DNA from: an uncultured Clostridia bacterium
Lineage (GTDB): Bacteria > Bacillota > Clostridia > Oscillospirales > Acutalibacteraceae
Assembly: GCA_937876205.1 (NCBI GenBank)
Contig: CALEII010000035.1
Coordinates: forward strand, 62,001-126,000
Direction: 5' to 3'
DNA length: 64,000 bases
Below are positions 60,549-64,000 of the stretch, piece after piece. Below the pieces are notes generated by a model. The model did not search any database. It was not told where the DNA came from and worked only from the letters and a program-made list of their open reading frames with translations. Both the position numbers and the translations under genes were made by a program. Position 1 is the first letter of the stretch. Each line of letters opens with the position of its first letter.

Positions 60549-61808
60549 TTATATTCCGACAATTTCTCTGATTTCCCCAGCATCGATATCATTCAGATTG
60601 CGATTTTGCGAAACGGAGATATATGCTGCCGCACCTGCTGCTTCGCCGATGCCTACGCAGATAGGCATTACCCTGAAATTTGAATGAGCCATATGTGTAC
60701 CCGAAATATTTCTTCCGCAAAGCAGAAGGTTTTCTTTGATTTCGGGAAGAAGGCAACGGTAAGGAATCGTGTATCCTTTTTCCTGAGAAAAATGCTTCTG
60801 TACTCCCGTTTTGTCCAAGCCGGCACCCGTAATATTATGCACATCAAAATTGAAGTAAGCATCTTTTACAACATAATCATCAAAGACTTTTGCTTCGAGA
60901 ATATCCTGCTCATTCAGGGTGTATTTACCTTTGAAATGCCTTGTTTCACGGATGCCCATAAGAGATGCAGAGCTGAGGATAAAGCATTTTTCATAGCCGG
61001 GCACAAATTCACGCAGATATTTAACTATGTCATCCATCTGTCTGCGGCAAGTAACCGTTGCTTTTGTTAAATCCTCTGCATCCGTGCCGTCAATATCAAT
61101 TGCATTTGTCATATTGCATGTCACAACACCGGGGAGAGTTGACTCATAAGTGAGAATATGCCCCGCAGGATAAGGTATGTGTTCTTTTGCAAGCGCCTGA
61201 AGCTCACCTTGAGGTGTTTCATAGGTTGATTCAAATGAACCTAAAAATACTGCCCGGTCATAGTCAACACCGCCGACCTTGAACATAATGGTTGCAGGCT
61301 GCATTTTGTTATCGCTTTCTCTGCCGAGAACAAATTCTGCGCCTGCCCTTGCGGCAACATCACCGTCACCCGTAGCATCAACAGTGATTTTTGCATAAAT
61401 ATCTGTTCTGCCCGATTTGTTGATAACGGTTGCACCGAGAATTTTATCTCCGTCGCAGATTGCATCCTCTGCAAAAGTATAAAGCATAACTTTGCAACCA
61501 ACCTCACAAAGCATTTCAAGATAAAGTGTTTTCAGCTTTTCGGGGTCTATCAGGTTGGTGATTCTGTTTTTGAATTCACCTTCATTATTTTCGGATGTTC
61601 TTTTCAGAATTTCATAATACAAAGGACTTGCGCAACTGCCTGTCCAATGGCTCATAAGACCTGAAGTTGAAATTCCGCCGACATCTCCGCTTTGCTCAAC
61701 AAGAATTACCTGAGCACCGTTTTTTGCAGCAGTATATGCCGCCGCAAATCCCGAAGGCCCGCTTCCGAGAACAAGAACATCGGTATGTATTTCAAACTTT
61801 TCAATCAT
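60549..61808 (-). CDS. FAD-dependent oxidoreductase (FAD_oxidored type)
   Basis: A 419-aa flavoprotein. It has VLVLGSGPSGFAAAYTAAKN near residue 12, VEQSGDVGGISTSGL near 38, VDATGDGDVAARAGAEFV near 145 and a C-terminal NLLLCGRNISGTHMAHS near 375. Such proteins are often found in plant-polysaccharide loci and may oxidise sugars or their breakdown products; the substrate here is unknown. ATG 61808 has GGGGTG upstream. It lies between the transporter and the GH78-like gene. Confidence 0.87.
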   Translation of the reverse strand: MIEKFEIHTDVLVLGSGPSGFAAAYTAAKNGAQVILVEQSGDVGGISTSGLMSHWTGSCASPLYYEILKRTSENNEGEFKNRITNLIDPEKLKTLYLEMLCEVGCKVMLYTFAEDAICDGDKILGATVINKSGRTDIYAKITVDATGDGDVAARAGAEFVLGRESDNKMQPATIMFKVGGVDYDRAVFLGSFESTYETPQGELQALAKEHIPYPAGHILTYESTLPGVVTCNMTNAIDIDGTDAEDLTKATVTCRRQMDDIVKYLREFVPGYEKCFILSSASLMGIRETRHFKGKYTLNEQDILEAKVFDDYVVKDAYFNFDVHNITGAGLDKTGVQKHFSQEKGYTIPYRCLLPEIKENLLLCGRNISGTHMAHSNFRVMPICVGIGEAAGAAAYISVSQNRNLNDIDAGEIREIVGI

Positions 61809-61962
61809 ATTTAACACCCCAACAGATTCTGTTTATCAACCTGATTATATCATAGCTGCAGTACAAATTTCAATCTGTCTGCATACAAAAACTGCCCTCA
61901 AAAGAGAGCAGTAAGATTTTCAGTACTATAAATTAAAATTTATTATTATTAAATCTCTCAAA

Positions 61963-63423
61963 TTATAACCCATATTTACGAATGAAATATGATGGCGTAC
62001 AGCTCCATGCGTGGCAAAGGCTGTTTATCATTCTGTCCTCGTATGGTGAAAAATCAAGGTCATCGGGAATATAGGCTTCCCAGAAGGTATCTGCACCAAG
62101 CTCCACCATACCACCCCAGAATTTTTTCAAGTATTGCAACACTTCGTCCTTCATATGGAGTTTTAGCATAGCTTCAATAACATAATGTCGCATATATGGT
62201 GTAACAGGTTGCTTGAAATCCTTGTTATCAAGGCAAGAAAGAAGAAGTTTCTTTGCTTCTTCGCCGGTTATCACACCACCCAGAATCATCCAGACCTGAG
62301 AATGAACGCTTAGCTGACTATTATCCAAAGCATTTACGAATACATCTTTATTTTCATCATAAAGATGTTTTTCGGAAGCACAACGAACCTCAGAAATGAG
62401 GGAAGAATATTTTTCATATTCCCAATCACCTATTGCTTTCAGCAATTCTGTGAATCGGTCAAGAGTATAAAGATATACGCCCTGCAATGCAGTCATACAT
62501 TCAAGCCCCGGACACCAGTCAATAAAAGCAAACCAACCGTCCTGCTTTGTTGCAATCAGATTTTTATCCAGCGTAGCTCTGAAGCTTTCAAGTTGTGATT
62601 TGCAGATTTCCAAAAGGTCATTAACAACATCCGTATCTCCCGTATGCTCGTAGTAATCACATACACTTACAACAAATAAAAGTGCATAGTCCTCAATATG
62701 TGTTGCTCCTGAATGGTAGTAAGGAGTTTCATAAACAAAAGACGGCAAGAAACCTGAATTATTACATTCCCCTGCTGCAAAAAGATATAAGCATCTTTTC
62801 ACAATTTCAGAGTTCTTGAATGTATAATAATTTGCAAGAGCCTCAAGACGAAGGTCACCAATCCAAAGACGGCGGTCACGCTTAGGGCCATCTTCAAAGA
62901 AGGTCTGCATACAGTCCTTGAGAGTGTTTGTTGCAACAAGGTCAATTCTATTAAGCAAAGCATCTTCCGTATTCGCAGTTTTCAGCACAGTTACATCGGC
63001 ACTTGTTGATGCACGGAAGCTGAAATCAAAGAGTCTTATCGGTCGTGTGGTTCTTTCCACTGTTAATTTTATGTATCTGCAAGCGTACCTTCTTGGCATA
63101 GTTATTTCCTGCGGAAAATCAAGATTGATGATTTCCTCCTGCAACCATGTTTCTGAAAGCCCGCCGTGATATTCAGAAAAATCATCTTCGATTTCTCTCA
63201 TATCCTCACCGAATTTAATTTTTAATCGGACGGGAGCATCAACAAATATATTAACTTTATCAAATGAAAAAGAAAAATGACCGACTATATGTTCACCAAG
63301 ATCAAGCAGAATACTGTCACCGTTTGAACCGGAAAACTCGGTTATATCGGGAGTAATGTTTCTATAATGAAGTTTAGGAAAATTCTCCTGAGCCTTACTT
63401 AAAAAATAATCTTTATCTTTCAT
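61963..63423 (-). CDS. GH78-like alpha-L-rhamnosidase family protein
   Basis: A 486-aa protein, shorter than full GH78 enzymes. An N-terminal beta domain (1-140) precedes an (alpha/alpha)6 barrel. GH78-type motifs are FEDGPKRDRRLWIGDLRLE near 180 (compare DCPQRDERLGWTGD), a C-terminal GADTFWEAY near 447, and SLCHAWSCTPSYFI at the end. It lacks the large N-terminal extra domains and a signal peptide. Rhamnosidase activity is inferred; the catalytic acid cannot be assigned with certainty. The ribosome site is weak. Confidence 0.83.
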   Translation of the reverse strand: MKDKDYFLSKAQENFPKLHYRNITPDITEFSGSNGDSILLDLGEHIVGHFSFSFDKVNIFVDAPVRLKIKFGEDMREIEDDFSEYHGGLSETWLQEEIINLDFPQEITMPRRYACRYIKLTVERTTRPIRLFDFSFRASTSADVTVLKTANTEDALLNRIDLVATNTLKDCMQTFFEDGPKRDRRLWIGDLRLEALANYYTFKNSEIVKRCLYLFAAGECNNSGFLPSFVYETPYYHSGATHIEDYALLFVVSVCDYYEHTGDTDVVNDLLEICKSQLESFRATLDKNLIATKQDGWFAFIDWCPGLECMTALQGVYLYTLDRFTELLKAIGDWEYEKYSSLISEVRCASEKHLYDENKDVFVNALDNSQLSVHSQVWMILGGVITGEEAKKLLLSCLDNKDFKQPVTPYMRHYVIEAMLKLHMKDEVLQYLKKFWGGMVELGADTFWEAYIPDDLDFSPYEDRMINSLCHAWSCTPSYFIRKYGL

Positions 63424-63664
63424 ATTACATACACTTCACTTTATAATTAAGTTTTTTTATTGATAAAATCAAGTTTGTCAAGCTGATTATATCAAAAACC
63501 AATAACTAAAACAATAAAAGAAAAACGAATAAAACCGGAGCAGAGCATACAGAAACTTTACTGAATAATACAAAAAGAACTGACAGAAAAATCAGCCCCC
63601 TTGTAATTATTAGTTCGACAAATTGGAATTTGTTTAATTATCACTTATTCAACGGAATCGGTAA

Positions 63665-64000
63665 TCATTCTATATGAAGTGTAACAGGGCCATATAACCC
63701 GCCTGAGAGGAAATCTTTTGCATATTCAATTTCACCCTCAAAATACTCAGATAATTCTTCTGTTTTCCACTTTTTAAAATAATCAGTATGAACATACCAG
63801 TTCGCTGATGTATTTGTCACGACTATTTCAAGTGTATTATTTTCACTGAGCACACCATCAGGTATTTTAAACCTGTATGGTGGTGCTAAACTTACACCGA
63901 GAGGATGTCCGTTAAGATATGCTGATGCTGCAAAATGTACATCGTTTAAATTAAGCTCACCTTTTTTCCCTGTTTTATCAACCGGAAGTGCAAAGTTTGT
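63665..64000 (-). CDS. C-terminal beta-sandwich of a hydrolase, 5' end outside window
   Basis: The last 111 residues of a protein continuing past the window. ASAYLNGHPLGVSLAPPYRF, then LEIVVTNTSANWY and SGGLYGPVTLHIE, form the galactose-binding-like terminal domain seen in GH2- and GH106-like enzymes. Together with the GH78-like and GH95 genes this suggests rhamnose/fucose-bearing polysaccharide breakdown. The family of the catalytic part cannot be seen. Confidence 0.75.
   Translation of the reverse strand, partial: TNFALPVDKTGKKGELNLNDVHFAASAYLNGHPLGVSLAPPYRFKIPDGVLSENNTLEIVVTNTSANWYVHTDYFKKWKTEELSEYFEGEIEYAKDFLSGGLYGPVTLHIE

Overview
The window looks like chromosome of a spore-forming clostridial Firmicute, probably a gut or rumen Oscillospiraceae/Ruminococcus-like organism. 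The grounds are a moderately AT-rich sequence, canonical TTGACA/TATAAT promoters, AAGGAGG ribosome sites, sporulation genes (spmA, spmB, spoVAE and a 25-codon spoVM), type I dockerin domains on secreted proteins, and glycoside hydrolases for fucosylated or rhamnosylated glycans. No rRNA, tRNA, CRISPR array, phage or transposase gene was seen. Assignments rest on reading the sequence; no database search was run.

Layout. 1-2.2 kb: 3' part missing of a large secreted protein (- strand). 2.5-8.2 kb: purine salvage (xpt) and a BMP-type nucleoside ABC transporter. 8.2-9.9 kb: a solitary 25-aa peptide gene, three small conserved genes and a YfcE-type phosphodiesterase. 10-11.5 kb: a two-gene DUF5058-type membrane system, followed at 11.6-12.7 kb by five very short genes for amphipathic-helix peptides in two transcription units. 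12.7-14.3 kb: spmBA and an AbrB-like regulator. 14.4-20 kb: a Pro/Ser/Thr-rich membrane-anchored protein, a class B PBP, a two-component system, and queT under a preQ1-I riboswitch. 20-26 kb: hpf, two paralogous secreted PHP-domain proteins, and a secreted LCAT-like hydrolase. 25.8-30 kb: an operon for a nucleotide-activated surface component. 30-35.4 kb: peptidase E, ilvE, glmS and a DtxR-like regulator. 35.5-44.6 kb: spoVM, glpK, a dockerin protease, rlmA, spoVAE, CIRCE-controlled htpG, a sugar isomerase and a dockerin/Cys-repeat protein. 44.8-48.4 kb: glycolytic operon pgk-tpiA-gpmI. 48.7-54.6 kb: a second two-component system, tspO, and a paired iron-sulfur flavoreductase and CrtI-like oxidoreductase. 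54.8-64 kb: a membrane protein and a carbohydrate locus (GH95, GPH-type transporter, FAD oxidoreductase, GH78-like, and a partial beta-sandwich hydrolase).

The most unusual content is the set of six standalone 25-53 aa amphipathic peptides. Five are clustered behind the membrane-protein pair and one stands alone at 8.3 kb. All lack a signal peptide and have strong ribosome sites and their own terminators. They resemble phenol-soluble modulins or leaderless bacteriocins in physical character. Three secreted proteins in the same window end in similar amphipathic tails. Other points are the hidden spoVM, a queT start that may be frameshifted, mosaic hairpin repeats in intergenic DNA, and a promoter-terminator leader before glmS that is not a glmS ribozyme.
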